Positions 49,043-49,216 of a stretch of 49,216 bases of DNA are shown here, in pieces. This stretch comes from Clostridia bacterium. GTDB taxonomy: Bacteria > Bacillota > Clostridia > Oscillospirales > CAG-272. The DNA lies in the NCBI GenBank assembly GCA_017503325.1, contig JAFVTI010000005.1, forward strand, positions 1 to 49,216, in the 5' to 3' direction. How positions within the stretch are numbered: the stretch's first letter is position 1; each line of letters starts with the position of its first letter. The notes beneath the pieces are model-generated. The model did not search any database and was not told where the DNA came from. It was given only the letters and a program-made list of their open reading frames with translations. A program made the translations under genes and the position numbers.

Positions 49043-49216
49043 ATGTTTGAACTTACACCCTTTGCACGCAACAATCATTTTCTTGCTTCCTATGACCCTT
49101 TCAAAGCGATGGAGGAATTTGAGAAGAACTTCTTCGGACATCAGGTTCCTGCCTTCAAGACCGATATTCGCGAGACCGAGAACGCATACGTTCTTGACGC
49201 TGAGCTCCCCGGCTTC
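49043..49216 (+). CDS. Hsp20/alpha-crystallin small heat-shock protein (partial)
   Basis: 58 codons are visible before the window ends. MFELTPFARNNHFLASYDPFKAMEEFEKNFFG is a typical clostridial Hsp18/IbpA N-terminus, and FKTDIRETENAYVLDAELPGF is the start of the alpha-crystallin domain. AAGGAGG lies 8 bases before the ATG. A holdase that binds unfolding proteins as large oligomers. The CIRCE element upstream indicates heat control by HrcA. Confidence 0.95.
   Translation, partial: MFELTPFARNNHFLASYDPFKAMEEFEKNFFGHQVPAFKTDIRETENAYVLDAELPGF

Overview
The window looks like chromosome from an uncultured anaerobic Clostridia-type Firmicute, probably a gut commensal. Evidence: Bacillota-style sigma-A promoters (TTGACA/TATAAT with 17-bp spacers) and strong GGAGG ribosome sites, a radical-SAM ThiH instead of an oxygen-dependent ThiO, extended MalF-type sugar permeases, CIRCE/HrcA-type control and OhrR. 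I cannot name a genus.

Layout. 1-204: a possible tail of an upstream gene, repeats and a terminator. 204-7321 (minus): a glycosidase-like gene with its own promoter, and a four-gene oligosaccharide ABC importer whose promoter is followed at once by a terminator hairpin. 7700-8130: a promoter-to-terminator transcript carrying only mini-ORFs. 8207-9324: glutathione peroxidase and its likely repressor OhrR. 9370-9459: a 29-residue Arg-rich ORF. 9570-14202: a TetR-controlled operon (hydrolase, TetR, flavin-reductase-like, NmrA-like SDR, DUF1295 membrane reductase/methyltransferase-like, unknown membrane protein), followed by a field of four hairpins. 14565-15320: CPBP-like membrane protein. 15580-19292: a thiol/sulfane-sulfur module with a Cys-containing Crp-family regulator, lipoprotein rhodanese, thioredoxin, CoA-disulfide reductase fused to rhodanese, and a stand-alone rhodanese. 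Two CRP-like palindromes sit in the divergent promoter region. 19368-27964 (minus): a GDPD-GH3-GH38 operon and a secreted LamG-like surface protein. 28158-31601 (plus): YgjV-like, acyltransferase-like, phosphodiesterase and anchored SGNH hydrolase. 31673-35293 (minus): xylose isomerase, xylulokinase and an AraC regulator. 35672-36334: manganese catalase.

From about 36.4 kb the DNA is visibly more AT-rich. It holds an esterase, a P-loop kinase, a GNAT, a split chromate transporter pair, then a TPP riboswitch and a complete anaerobic thiamin operon (thiS, thiF, thiG, thiH, thiE, a HAD phosphatase, thiD, thiC) running on into a pyridoxal-kinase-like gene and a small TIGR04076-like protein. The end has a frameshifted GNAT, a MocR/PdxR remnant, a CIRCE element and the start of an hsp20 gene.

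The most interesting unexplained signals are: the CRP-like sites matched to a Cys-containing Crp regulator beside sulfur-transfer genes; a three-copy structured intergenic repeat of about 100 bp in the AT-rich part; the immediate promoter-terminator leader before the sugar importer; the mini-ORF transcript; a shared Cys-containing C-terminal anchor on two surface proteins; and a promoter scar that looks like a deleted copy of the esterase gene. No tRNA, rRNA, CRISPR array or insertion sequence was recognised.
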